Program-made: the position numbers and the translations under genes | Part shown: one piece after another, positions 34,490 to 47,984 of the stretch | Layout: the number at the start of each line of letters is the position of its first letter | Position numbering within the stretch: the first letter of the stretch is position 1 | DNA from: Panax quinquefolius | Taxonomy: Eukaryota; Streptophyta; Magnoliopsida; Apiales; Araliaceae | DNA length: 64,000 nt | Reading direction: 5' to 3' | Assembly (NCBI GenBank): GCA_020205615.1 | Contig: CM035171.1 | Coordinates: 12,614,625-12,678,624, forward strand | The notes under the pieces: generated by a model | What the model was told of the DNA's origin: nothing | Databases searched by the model: none | The model's input: the letters and a program-made list of their open reading frames with translations, nothing else

Positions 34490-37211
34490 TGTAAGACCCC
34501 AACTTATTATTAATGAAATTTAATTTTCTCTATTTATTATTTTGAAATAGTAAGGGTTGATTTGATTAATGTGGATAGTTAGGGGTTAAATCTGTGAAAT
34601 ATTTCAAAATAAGCAGTGGTTATAAAATATTCATTGTTGTCGGGGAATATTCGTTTGGTGAAATGGAATATTAATCTTTGTCGGGGAATATTAAATGCGA
34701 CGGTAGCGACCCATGTGTGGCCCCATAACGGAAAGCGATTGGATGAAGAAAACATGAAATATAAGTTGTTTAAAAATAACGGCGTAGTTATTCTGAATTA
34801 ACTTATTGGAATACCCATTGGTTAAAACACGATGTCTGGCGTTGTTGCGCGGTGTATTGCATATTATTGATCAATTATTGAAGGCACTTTACTCAATAAT
34901 GGTTCACGATAATTCTTGTTCGATATTTTATTGAGTTAATAATTGTTTGCGTTGATATTTTATATTCTTTTGTTGTTTGATAATTGTCATTACTGCAATA
35001 TTTTTCATTATCGAAGCAATAATTCATATTATCTGAATAATATTATTAGATAACATTATTGGCAATGTCTAGAAAGTTACATCTAAGGAGAGTTTGGTCA
35101 CCTAATTGCTTGGCAGCATGAAGAAATTCTTATTAAAGCCCCCTCTTTCACAGGGAGCTGCTGGTTGTCGATATTGTGATTACGTAATATTATTTGTGAA
35201 TAATTAATTATTGATTCATATGATGAGGAAAATATTGATTTTATGTGGATATAGATGGAGAAAATTTTAATGTGACAATTGTTGAAAATTAAAATTTTAT
35301 CTCTTTCGATAAAATAATTCATTTAAATATATTATTATATTTTAATAATATAATAATGGTGATATTTTTACAACGAATGTGGGATATATGAGTATATCTG
35401 AGGAGGAAGAGTATTTTTGTTGCAATAAATGTTTAAAACATGTTAAACATGTGTAATTGGACCCCATTTATTGGTGAAATTGATTATAGCACGTAAAATC
35501 GAATTTGTTTGTGGATTTCGGTCAATTTCCATTTGGAATTTGGAAAAACTTTCTTCTGCAAAGTTGTAGAAATTGAATTTCCTATAAAAACTAAGCGAGA
35601 TTCGAATTTTCTGATAAAAGGGCTATTTATTATGAATTATTGAAGTTCTGAGCTCTCAAAATAATTAATTTTTGAAGTTTTAAATATTTTTTTTACAAAA
35701 ACGTTTTTTGCATGTGTGAGGCATGTGTTCAATTGATTGAAATTCAGATTCAAAGGTGTGCGTGAAGATTTTATATATATATTAATATTTTAATAAATTT
35801 TATAACTTTGGTTATTCTAAGCGTTTTTCTATAAATAGGGTCTTGGGTTAGAATTAAAAATCACACGAAACTGAAGTTTTCTCTCTATATTATCGGCGTA
35901 TTCTTGTGAGTATTTTGAGTATACTTTGAGTATTGTTAGGCGGTGCAAGTTCCTTCAAAGACTTATACTCAGGTATTCAAATTAGAAGTCTTAATCTTTC
36001 GAGGTAAGGGATGTTATTTTATTCTCGAATGATATTATTTCTTGATATCATTATGTTTGAAATATTGGTTGGAACTTTTTATCAAATTTGGAACTTTTTT
36101 TCATGTCGAGGTTACTTATTCATGAGTTACTATTCACGAGTTCTTATTCATGAGTTCTTATTCACGATTCTTATTCACGAGTCTTATTAAGCGTGAGCGT
36201 GAAGATGTTTTTTGTGAAATTTCTATCTTTTGGTGTATGGAGTTACTATTCACGTATACTGGCCTTTATTCACGATATCTGACACTATTCATTCATCGAA
36301 AATAAAATTTCTTCTTTTAAGTCAAAATATCTATTACGGATACTAGCTTTGATTGTATCCATGTTTTGATCATTTTGAATTTTACACCACTATGATTATT
36401 TTTGAGGTATTTTTGAACATGGATAAAACAAAAGTCGAATCCTTAATCCTTAATCCTTGTCATTTTGTTTCCTTTGGATTCGTTTCTTTAAAAATATTTT
36501 TCATCATCCTCGATGCTTAAATGATGATATTATTGAATATCTTTGGCACGTAGTGCAAAGATGAATGATTTTGAAGAATATCTTTGGCTAGTAGTAGTGC
36601 AAGATGAGCAGTGTTTAAATGAACATGACCAATGATGAATATCTTTGGCTGTAGTGCAAAGATGAATATTTGATTCGGATGTATATTGATTGATGTTCTG
36701 GGGATAAAAGATGAGCGATGAACTTTTAAATTCATACATAGAAGATAGTAGTTTGCATTCTCTACTAACTCTTCAATGAATTATTATTTCATTGCGAATA
36801 TTGATTTAAAATTTGTTGTCTATTGTATTCTATTAGATTTTTCTCTGTTGAAGACTAACGATAATTTGTTGTATATTATCTTAGTCATAATATTCTTTCT
36901 TGAGCTAGTTGAGCTCACCCTTTTCCTTTTTGTTCCATTTTTCTCGGGAGGCGAGAATATAAGCGAAATGCAGTCGGGGTATGGAATGAAGGTTTTAGAG
37001 AGAGTTGTTTAGTAGTCCTCACCATTTTTGTAAAATAATGTATCAATAAATGTGATGAGGATTTATTTGAGTATAGATATTATACTGAAAGATAATATTT
37101 GTATTTAAACTCACAGTTTTCTTGTTGTAATAATAAAGTTGTAGTTGTTTACATGCCATATATTGACAACTTTCGAGAATGGGTGATGTATACCTATTTT
37201 GGGGGCGCACA
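34490..37211 (+). repeat. LTR-A, plus strand, complete (2.72 kb)
   Basis: TGTAAGACCCCAACTT at 34,490 to GGGGGCGCACA at 37,211, followed at once by LTR-B interior sequence. TATA box 35,830-35,837. TACTATTCACGAGT-type tandem repeats at about 36,105-36,290. ATCCTTAATCCTTAATCCTT at about 36,440. The first tandem 6.6-kb unit begins inside it at 34,754. Confidence 0.9.
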
Positions 37212-38614
37212 CCTATACTTGGTGAAATCCTTATATTATTCCATTCTTATTTATTACATTGAATAACTTTTGTATCTGCCGAATCCCCTATACTTGGTGA
37301 TCTTCTTCATTATTCCATTCTTTATTATTACATTGGAATATCACATGCGTGTGTTTTACACCTAACACAGTTCCATTGTTTATTATTCGCATTTATTATT
37401 ACATTTGGAATATCATGTGCATGTGTTTTACACCTAACTGGTTCCATTGTTTATTATTCAAGATTTATTATTACATTTGGATCATCACCGCGGTGTGAAT
37501 TTCACACGACTTGGTTCCGTTATTATTATTCTATTGGAATAACTTTTGTACATCAAGTCTGCATGCATGGTGATTTCTTTTGTTATTCCATTCTTTATTA
37601 TACCCGGTTGGTTAAAACTTTGACTTCTATACTCCATGAAATTAGTAGAATATCTTTGATATTTGCGTTTCATCCAAAGATCTTTTCATGGAAATATTCT
37701 TACGATTATTCTTGAATTTTACTCTACAAAACAAAGTATCATGTTGACAATTTGGGCGTTAATAATTCCCGGATTAAATAATTCTTGAACTTGTTTTATT
37801 GAATTATTATGTCATTGTCATCATTCTCATGTTATCTTATGTTATCTTTGGCTTACGTGCGTAGATGAACTTAGTATGATTATGACCGAGGATCATTCGG
37901 TATAATCATGGCTTGTTATAAATGATGTGATAAAAGTCCTCGGTGGCACAGTAATGCGATGATGGGCGGTTTTTGGTATGATTATGACCGAGGGGTGATT
38001 CGGTATAGTCGCGACCATTGATAATTTGATGAAAATCCTTGACCAAGTAGTACAGGGGATGATTAGATGTGGTGGTTTATTTATTAAAATCGAGTCTCGT
38101 GATAAAAAAATTGATGAAAACCTTTTAATACCTAAAAGATAGTAGATTTTATTCTCTACTTGACTCTTTTAATGGATTGCATATTCATTCTAGATTAAAC
38201 CGGTTTATCTATTGTATTTTATCGGTTTAACATTTGTTGAAAGGCTAATGATAATTTATTACGCATTATCTTAGTCATAATAATTCTTCTTGGGCTAGTT
38301 GAGCTCACCCTTTCTTTCATTTATTCTCTTCAGGAAATGAGAACATATTTGGGACGAGTCGGGGAGCGGAGTAATGGTCCGAGGATAGCATTAGTAGTCC
38401 TCACTATTACGTGAAATAATTAGTGATAATAGTTGTAATGAGGACTCCTTTTGAGTTTGTATAATATCTAGTAGACAATATTTGTATTCAAACTCACGGT
38501 TTATCGTCGTGTACCTTACCTGACAGTTAGGTTAGTAAGTTGTATTTGAATTTATGTACCATGTAAGTGGCTATCCAAGATGGGTGACGTATACCTAATT
38601 TTGGGGGCGTCACA
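37212..38614 (+). repeat. LTR-B 3' part, unit 1
   Basis: Starts CCTATACTTGGTGAAATCC, equivalent to 12,672 of the 5' LTR-B, and ends GGGGGCGTCACA at 38,614, followed by the ATATA target duplication and LTR-A. Confidence 0.85.
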
Positions 38615-40678
38615 ATATATCTGGAATCAAATATTCATCTTTGCACTACAGGCCAATGATATTCATCAGTTGGTCATGTTCATCTAAACACCTGTTCATC
38701 TTTGCACTACGGGCCAAAGATATTCATCGAAAATCATTCATCTTTGCACCTTCTGGGCCCGATATTCAATAATATCATCATTTAAAAGACCGAGGATGAT
38801 GAAGAATATTTTTTAAAGAAAGCGACTCAATTGAAACAAAATGACAAGGATTAAGGATTAAGGATTTGTATTTTGTTTTATCCATGTCCAAAAATACCTC
38901 AAAAATAATCATAGTGGTGTAAAATTCAAGAATGATCAAAACATGGATACAATCAAAGCTAGTATCCACAATAGATATTTTGTAGAGCGAAAAGGAAAAT
39001 TTTTATTTTTAGATGAATAGTCTTGATTCGTGAATAGTCTTGATATCGTGAATAAGAATCTCAGACACCAAAAGTTCTAAATTTGATAAAACTTGAGATC
39101 AATATTTCAAAGATAATGATATTGAAGAAATAATATCATTCTGAAAAAAATATATCCACTTACCTCCTGAAAGACAAGATCTTACAGAGTTGAAACACGG
39201 ATATAGACTATGACTTGAACTTGCCAAATATATAGCAATACTCAAAATATACTCAAAATACTCACAAGAATACCGATAATATAGAGAAAGAAAACTTGGG
39301 TTTACGGTGTGATTTTCAATTCTAACCTAAGCACCTATTTATAGAAAATGCTTAGAACACCAAAGCGAAAAAATTTAATATAATAATATATTTATAAAAA
39401 TTTGTCACGCCAACCTTTGAGAATCTGAAATCAACAACCTAACACATGTAAAATGAGGCTCACACATCTAAAAAAAGCGTTTTCTTTTATAAAATAATTA
39501 AAACTTCTAAAAATCAATTATTTGAACTTTAGAACTTCAATAATTCATAATAAATAGCTCTTTTATCAGAAAAATTCAAAACTTGCGTCTTTCTATAGGA
39601 AATTCCATTATCTACAACTTTGCGGAAGGAAGTTTTTCCAAATTCAAATGCAAAATTAACCCAAATCCTGAAGCGAGGCGATTTTACAAGTGTATAATCA
39701 AATTTCAATCAATAAATGGGGTCCACCAACATGTTTAACATGTTTTAAACATTTATTTCAACAAAAATACTCTTCCTCCTCGTATACTCATATATCCCAC
39801 ATTCGTTGTAAAAAATATCACCATTATTATATTATTAAAATATAATAATATATTTAAATAATTATTTTATCGAAAAAGATAAAATTTTAATTTTCAACAA
39901 TTGTCACATTAAAAATTTTCTCCATCTATATCCACATAAAATCAATATTTTTCTCATCATATGAATCAATAAGTAATTATTCACAAATAATATTACGAAA
40001 ATCACATATTAATAACCGAGCGGTTCAGGAAAAGAGGGGCTTTCCAATAAGAATTTCTCTCATCTTGGCCGCAATTAGGTGACCAAACCTCTCCTTGATG
40101 TAACTTTCTAGACATTGCCAATAATGTTATCTAATAATATTATTCAGATAATATGAATTATTGCTTCGATAATGGAAAATACTGTGTAATGACAATTATT
40201 GAAACAACAACAATATAAAATATCAACGCAGCAATTATTAAATCAATAAAATATCGAGCGATAATTATCGTAACCATTATTGAGTAGTGCCTTCTTACGT
40301 AAGAATCAATAATTGAGTGCAATACTGGTGCTTCTTGTGTTTTAACCAATTTAGTATTTTAACAAAGATTAATGGTAACAACTACTGCCTAGTTATTTTT
40401 AAACAACTTATATTTGTCGCTTTCTTAATCCAATCGCTTTAAGTTATGGGACCCACAAAAGATCGCTACTAATGCATTTAATATTCCCAAACCAACAAGA
40501 ATATTCCACGACCAAACTAATATTCCCCACAACAATGAATATTTTATAACCACTTGCTTATTTTGAAATATTTATGTATTTTACCCATAACTATCCACAT
40601 TAATCAAATCAACCCTTACTATTTCAAAATAATAAATAGAGGAAAATAAATTTCATTTATTAATAATTTGGGGTCTTC
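38615..40678 (-). repeat. LTR-A (A1 3' LTR inner part), unit 1
   Basis: Starts ATATATCTGGAATCAAATATT, the direct continuation of the broken A1 LTR, and runs to about 40,678 at the polypurine tract. It forms an inverted pair with LTR-A(+) at 41,375. Confidence 0.85.
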
Positions 40679-41374
40679 TGACCTCCCCTCCTTATGAAAT
40701 TTCGTCCTCAAAATTGACGTGACGTGCACAATGTTTCAAAAGGTGAGGATACCTCGCTTTCATTTCCATTTCCAATTCGTGTCATTTCTCATAAGCATGA
40801 TTCCTCCACAAAACTTTAACTTGTGGCATGACGCTTTCTTACGTAGGATATGCTCCTTCCTATCCAAGATCTTGGCGACAGTACCTCCTCATACGTTAAG
40901 TCTTCTTATTATCTCGTCCGGTTCTAACTCTATAACGTGGTTCGGGTCTTTCACATATTTACAAAGTACGGATATGTGAAACACATTATGAACACGAGAC
41001 ATACTCGGAGGTAACGCGCAGTCTATAGGCTACATTTCCTACTCAATCAAGAATTTGAAATGGACCAATAAATCGTGGATTGAGCTTTCCTCTCTTCCCA
41101 AATCTTGTAACTCCCTTCTATGGAGCAACTCATGACAATACATGATCCCCTATACTAAATTCCACGTCCTTTCGATGAAGATCCGCATAACTCTTTTGTC
41201 TATCTTGTGCCGTTTCTATACGTTGTCGAATCATTTGGATCTTTTTGGTAGTCATATGTACTAACTCGGGTCCCAACAATGTTGCTTCACCCACCTCATC
41301 CCAACATATTGGAGAGCGACACTTTCGTCCATATAATGCTTCAAATGGAGCCACACCTATATTGCTCGATAAAC
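40679..41374 (-). pseudogene. pol: A1-type integrase C-terminus and chromodomain, unit 1
   Basis: Minus strand: [40 protein letters not shown] and [19 protein letters not shown] (41,354-41,130), then the GPF module and chromodomain towards 40,690. Truncated upstream at the unit junction, before the integrase catalytic core. Frameshifts after the 75-codon open part. Confidence 0.8.
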
Positions 41375-43814
41375 GACAAATATAAGTTGTTTAAAAATAA
41401 CTACGTAGTTATTACAATTAACACTATTGGAATACCCGGTGGTTAAAACACGATGTCTACGCGTTGTTGCACGAAGGAAGATGCCAGTATTGCACCAATT
41501 ATTGAAGGCACTACTCAATAATGGTTACGATAATTACTTGTTAAATTATTTTATTGAGTTAATAATTGTTGCGTTGATATTTTATATTCTTGTTGTTTGA
41601 TAATTGTCATTACACAATATTTTTCATTATCGAAGCAATAATTCATATTATCTGAATAATATTATTAGATAAAATTATTGGCAATGTCTAGAAAGTTCTG
41701 TCTAAGGAGAGGTTTGGTCACCTAATTGCGCCAGTAAGGAGAAATTCTTATTGGAAAGCCCCCTCTTTCCTGGACCTGCCTGGTTTATCAATATTGTGAT
41801 TCTCGTAATATTATTTGTGAATAATTAATTATTGATTCATATGATGAGGAAAATATTGATTTTATGTGGATATAGATGGAGAAAAATTTTAATGTGACAA
41901 TTGTTGAAAATTAAAATTTTATCTCTTTCCGATAAAATAATTCGTTTAAATATATTATTATATTTTAATAATATAATAATGGTGATATTTTACAACGAAT
42001 GTGGGATATATGAGTATCGAGGAGGAAGAGTATTTTTGTTTGCAATAAATGTTTAAAACATGTTAAACATGTCAATTGGACCCCATTTATTGACCGAAAT
42101 TTGATTATAAACACATAAAATCGACTGGTTTGGGATTTCTTTCCAATTTCCATTTGGAATTTGGAAAACTTTCTTCGCAAAGTTGTAGAGAATTGAATTT
42201 CCTATAAAAATAAGCGAGATTCAATTTTCTGATAAAAGGGCTATTTATTATGAATTATTGAAGTTCAAGCTCCAAAATAATTAATTTTGAAGTTTTAAAT
42301 ATTTTTTTACAAAAACGTTTTTTGCATGTGTGAGGCATGTGTTCAATTGCTGAAATTCAGATTCAAAGGTGTGCGTGAAGATTTTATATATATATTAATA
42401 TTTTAATAAATTTTCTACTTTGGTGTTACAAGCGTTTTCCTATAAATAGGGTCTTGGGTTAAATTAAAAATCACACGGTAAATCAAGTTTTCTCTATATT
42501 ATCGGCGTATTCTTGTGAGTATTTTGAGTATACTTTGAGTATTGTTAGGCAGTGCAGAGTTCCTTCAAAGACTATACCCTAGATTCCAAATTTAAAGTCT
42601 TAATCTTTCGAGGTAAGGATGTTATTTTATTCTCAAATGATATTATTTCTTCAATATCATTATGTTGAAATATTAGTTGGAACTTTTTATCAAATTTGGA
42701 ACTTTTTTATGTGGGGTTACTATTCATGAGTTACTATTCACGAGTTCTTATTCATGAGTTACTATTCACGAAGTTCTTATTCACGAGTACTATTCACGTG
42801 AAGCGTGAAGATGTTTTTTGTGAAATTTCTATCTTTTGGTGTCTGAGTTACTTATTCACGTGATACTGGCCTATTCACGTATCTGCACTATTCATCGAAA
42901 AATAAAATTTCTTCTTTTCGTCCAAAATATCTATTCGGATACTAGCTTTGATTGTATCCATGTTTTGATCATTTTTGAATTTTACACCACTATGATTATT
43001 TTTGAGGTATTTTTGAACATGGATAAAACAAAGTACTAATCCTTAATCCTTAATCCTTGTCATTTTGTTTCAATTGGATTCGCTTTCTTTAAAAAATATT
43101 TTCATCATCCTCGATCTTAAATGATGATATTATTGAATATCTTTGGCCCGTAGTGCAAAGATGAATGATTTTTGAAGAATATCTTTGGTAGTAGTGCAAA
43201 GATGAGCAGTGTTTAAATGAATACGACCAATCGATGAATATCTTTGGCCCAGTAGTGCAAAGATGAATATTTGATTCCAGGATGTATATTGATTGATGTT
43301 ACGAGGATAAAAGATAGACGATGAACTTTTAAATTCATACATAGAAGATAGTAGTTTGCATTCTCTACTTAACTCTTCTAATGAATTATTATTTCACTGC
43401 GAATATTGATTTAAAATTTGTTGTCTATTGTATTCTATTAGATTTTTCCTGTTGAAGACTAACGGTAATTTGTTGTATATTATCTTAGTCATAATATTCT
43501 TTATTGAGCTAGTTGAGCTCACACCTTTTCCTTTTGTTCCATTTTTCTCGTGAGGCGAGAATATAAATAGTACGAAGCTTTGGGTATGGAATGAAGGTTT
43601 TAGAGAGAGTTGTTTAGTAGTCCTCACCATTTTTGTAAAATAATGTATCAATAAATGTGATGAGGATTTATTTGAGTATAGATATTATCTGCAGAGATAA
43701 TATTTGTATTTAAACTCACAGTTTTACTGTTGTAATAATAAAGTTGTAGTTGTTTCTGTACCATATATTGACAACTCAGAATGGGTGATGTATACCTATT
43801 TTGGGGGCGTCACA
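41375..43814 (+). repeat. LTR-A(+), 5'-truncated, unit 2
   Basis: Lacks the first roughly 265 bases of the LTR and ends GGGGGCGTCACA at 43,814. TATA box 42,441-42,448. Confidence 0.85.
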
Positions 43815-45217
43815 CCCTATACTTGGTGAAATCCTTATATTATTCCATTCTTATTTATTCTCATTGGAATAACTTGTATCGCTAATCCCCTATACTTGGT
43901 GATCTTCTTCTTCATTATTCCATTCTTTATTATTCTGTTGGAATATCCTCGTGCGTGTGTTTTACAGGACTGGTTCCATTGTTTATTATTCCGCATTTAT
44001 TATTCTTTGGAATATCATGTCTCGTGTGTTTTACACCTGACTTCGGTTCCATTGTTTATTATTCAAAGATTTATTATTCATTGGATCATCCCATTGATTG
44101 TGAATTTCACGACTTAACTCGTTCCGTTATTATTATTCTATTGAATAACTTTGTCTATGCAAAGTATCGCATGCATGGTGATTTCTTTTGTTATTCCATT
44201 CTTTATTATACCCAAATTAGTTAAAACTTTGACTTCTATACTCCATGAAATTAGTAGAATATCTTTGATATTTGCGTTTCATCCAAAGATCTTTTCATGG
44301 AAATATTCTTCCGATTATTCTTGAATTTTACTCTACAAAACAAGATCATGTTGACAATTTGGGCGTTAATAATTCCCGGATTAAATAATTCTTGAACTTG
44401 TTTTATTGAATTATTATGTCATTGTCATCATTCTCATGTTATCTTATGTTATCTTTGGCTTACGTCGTAGATGAACTTAGTATGATTATGACCGAGGATC
44501 ATTCGGTATAATCATGGCTTGTTATAAATGATGTGATAAAAGTCCTCGGTGGCACGTAATGCGGTGATGGGCAGCTTTTGATATGATTATGACCAGGGGT
44601 GATTCGGTATAGTCATGACCATTGATAATTTGATGAAAATCCTTGGCCGTGTGATGCGGGGATGATTAGATGTGGTGGTTTATTTATTAAAATTTGAGTC
44701 TCAAATGATAAAAAAATTGATGAAAACCTTTTAATACCTAAAAGATAGTAGATTTTATTCTCTACTTAACTCTTTTAATGGATTGCGTATTCACTGCAGA
44801 GTTAAACCGGTTTATGTCATTGTATTTTATCGGTTTAACATTTGTTGAAGGCTAATGATAATTTATTCTCATTATCTTAGTCATAATAATTCTTCTTGGG
44901 CTAGTTGAGCTCACCCTTTCTTTCACCGCTTTCTCTTGAGAAATGAGAACATAGCCGAGACGAGTCGGGGAACGGAGTAATGGTCCGAGGATAGCATTAG
45001 TAGTCCTCACTATTCTCGCGAAATAGTGTGATAATAGTTGTAATGAGGACTCCTTTTGAGTTTGTATAATATCTAGTAGACAATATTTGTATTCAAACTC
45101 ACGCGCTTTATGTCGTATTGTACACCTACGCTTAGGTTAGTAAGTTGTATTTGAATTTATGTACCATGTAAGTGGCTATCCAAGATGGGTGGCGTATACC
45201 TAATTTTGGGGCGTCAT
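43815..45217 (+). repeat. LTR-B 3' part, unit 2
   Basis: Starts CCCTATACTTGGTGAAATCC and ends GGGGCGTCA at about 45,217; the terminal CACA has lost bases relative to the other units. Confidence 0.85.
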
Positions 45218-47285
45218 AATATATCTGAATCAAATATTCATCTTTGCACTACTGAGCCAATGATATTCATCGATTGGTCATGTTCATCTAAACACTGTTC
45301 ATCTTTGCTCACGGGCCAAAGATATTCATCGAAATCATTCATCTTTGCACTACAGCCAAAGATATTCAATAATATCATCATTTAAGGCCGAGGATGATGA
45401 AGAATATTTTTAAAGAAAGCGACTCGATTGAAACAAATGGCGACAAGGATTAAGGATTAAGGATTTGTATTTTGTTTTATCCATGTCCAAAATACCTCAA
45501 AAATAATCATAGTGGTGTAAAATTCAAGAATGATCAAAACATGGATACAATCAAAGCTAGTATCCACAATAGATATTTTTAGGCGAAAAGGAAAATTTTA
45601 TTTTTTCGATGAATAGTCTTGTGATAAGTGAATAAGGCCAGATATCGTGAATGAATAATAACTCAGACACCAAAAAGTTCTAAATTTGATAAAAACTTCA
45701 GATCAATATTTCAAAGATAATGATATTGAAGAAATAATATCATTACGAAAAAAAAATATATCCCTTACCTCACAAAAGACAAGATTTAAATGAAACACCT
45801 GATATAGACTATGACTTGAACTTGCAATCGTATAGCAATACTCAAAATATACTCAAAATACTCACAAGAATACGCCGATAATATAGAGAAAGAAAACTTG
45901 AGTTTACGGTGTGATTTTCAATTCTAACCTAAGCACCCTATTTATAGGAAAATGCTTAGAACACCAAAGAAAATTTAATATAATAATATATTTATAAAAA
46001 TTTGTCTCGCCAACCTTTGAGAATCTGAAATCAACAACCTAACACATGTAAAATGAGGCTCACACATCTAAAAAACGTTTTCTTTTTATAAAATAATTAA
46101 AACTTCTAAAATCAATTATTTTGAGACTTTAGAACTTCAATAATTCATAATAAATAGCTCTTTTATCAGAAAATTCAAAACTTGCGTCTTTCTATAGGAA
46201 ATTCCATTATCTACAACTTTGCGGAAGGAAGTTTTTCCAAATTCCAAAGTAAATTAACCAAATCCACAAGACCAAGCGATTTTACAGTTTATAATCAAAT
46301 TTCAATCAATAAATGGGGTCCACCAACATGTTTAACATGTTTTAAACATTTATTTCAACAAAAATACTCTTCCTCCTCGTATACTCATATATCCCACATT
46401 CGTTGTAAAAATATCACCATTATTATATTATTAAAATATAATAATATATTTAAATAATTATTTTATCGAGAAAAGATAAAATTTTAATTTTCAACAATTG
46501 TCACATTAAAATTTTTCTCCATCTATATCCACATAAAATCAATATTTTTCATCATATGAATCAATAAGTAATTATTCACAAATAATATTACGAGAATCAC
46601 AATATCAATGACCAGCAGCTTCCTGAAAAGAGGGGCTTTCCAATAAGAATTTCTCCTTCTCTTGGCTAGCTGCAATTAGGTGACCAAACCTCTCCTTAGA
46701 TGAACTTTCTAGACATTGCCAATAATGTTATCTAATAATATTATTCGAGATAATATGAATTATTGCTTCGATAATGGAAAATACTTGTAAATGACAATTA
46801 TCAAACAACAACAATATAAAAAATATCAACGCAAAGAATTATTAAATCAATAAAATCTTGAGCGATAATTACTGTAACCATTATTGAGTAGTGCCTTCTA
46901 CGTAAGAATCAATAATTGGTGCAATACTGCAGTGCTACTTGTGTTTTTAACCACCGAGTATTTTAACAAAGATATTATGGTAACAACTACGCCAGCTATT
47001 TTTAAACAACTTATATTTGTCGCTTTCTTAATCCAATCGCTTTACATTATGGGACCCACAAAAGATCGCTACCGTCATTGCATTAATATTCCCGACAACA
47101 AGAATATTCCACGACCAAACGAATATTCCCCGACAACAATGAATATTTTATAACCACTTGCTTATTTTGAAATATTTGCATGATTTTACCCATAACTATC
47201 CAAATTAATCAAATCAACCCTTACTATTTCAAAATAATAAATAGAGGAAAATAAATTTCATTTATTAATAATTTGGGGTCTTACA
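45218..47285 (-). repeat. LTR-A(-), unit 2
   Basis: Same as 38,615-40,678; ends GTCTTACA at 47,285. Confidence 0.85.
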
Positions 47286-47984
47286 ACCTCCCTCCTTATG
47301 AAATTTCGTCCTCAAAATTGACGACGCACGTCGTGTTTCAAAAGGTGAGGATACCTCGCTTTCATTTCCATTTCCAATTCCCTGTGTCATTTCCTCTATA
47401 AAGCATGATTCCTCCACAAAACTTTAACTTGTGGTACGACCTTTCATGCGTAGGGATATGCTCCTTCCTATCCAAGATCTTGACAGTACCTCCTCATACG
47501 TTAAGTCTTCTTGGCTATCTCGTCCTGGTTCTAACTCTATAACGTGGTTCGGGTCTTTCACATATTTACAAAGTATGGATATGTGAAACACATTATGAAC
47601 ACGAGAGACATACTTTGAGGTAACGCGAGTCTATAAAGGCTACATTTCCTACTCCGTCAAGAATTTGAAATGGACCAATAAATCGTGGATTGAGCTTTCC
47701 TCTCTTCCCAAATCTTGTAACTCCCTTCTATGGAGCAACTCGCAACAATACATGATCCCCTATACTAAATTCCACGTCCTTTCGATGAAGATCCGCATAA
47801 CTCTTTTGTCTATCTTGTGCCGTTTCTATACGTTGTCGAATCATTTGGATCTTTTTGGTAGTCATATGTACTAACTCGGGTCCCAACAATGTTGCTTCAC
47901 CCACCTCATCCCAACATATTGGAGAGCGACACTTTCGTCCATATAATGCTTCAAATGGAGCCACACCTATACTTGCCTGATAAC
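47286..47984 (-). pseudogene. pol: A1-type integrase C-terminus and chromodomain, unit 2
   Basis: The open part 47,964-47,728 carries [40 protein letters not shown] and [16 protein letters not shown], the same residues as unit 1 and the A1 copy (which has F for S in KCRSP). Broken further downstream and truncated at 47,984. Confidence 0.8.

Larger units (their letters stand above)
34754..41374. repeat. Tandem 6.6-kb unit 1
   Basis: LTR-A(+) from 34,754, LTR-B 3' part, LTR-A(-) and A1-type integrase 3' end. It ends at ...AAAC 41,374, followed by GACAAATATAAGTTG of the next unit. Length 6,621. Confidence 0.85.
41375..47984. repeat. Tandem 6.6-kb unit 2
   Basis: Same order as unit 1; starts GACAAATATAAGTTG at 41,375 and ends ...GATAAC at 47,984. 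Length 6,610. Confidence 0.85.
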
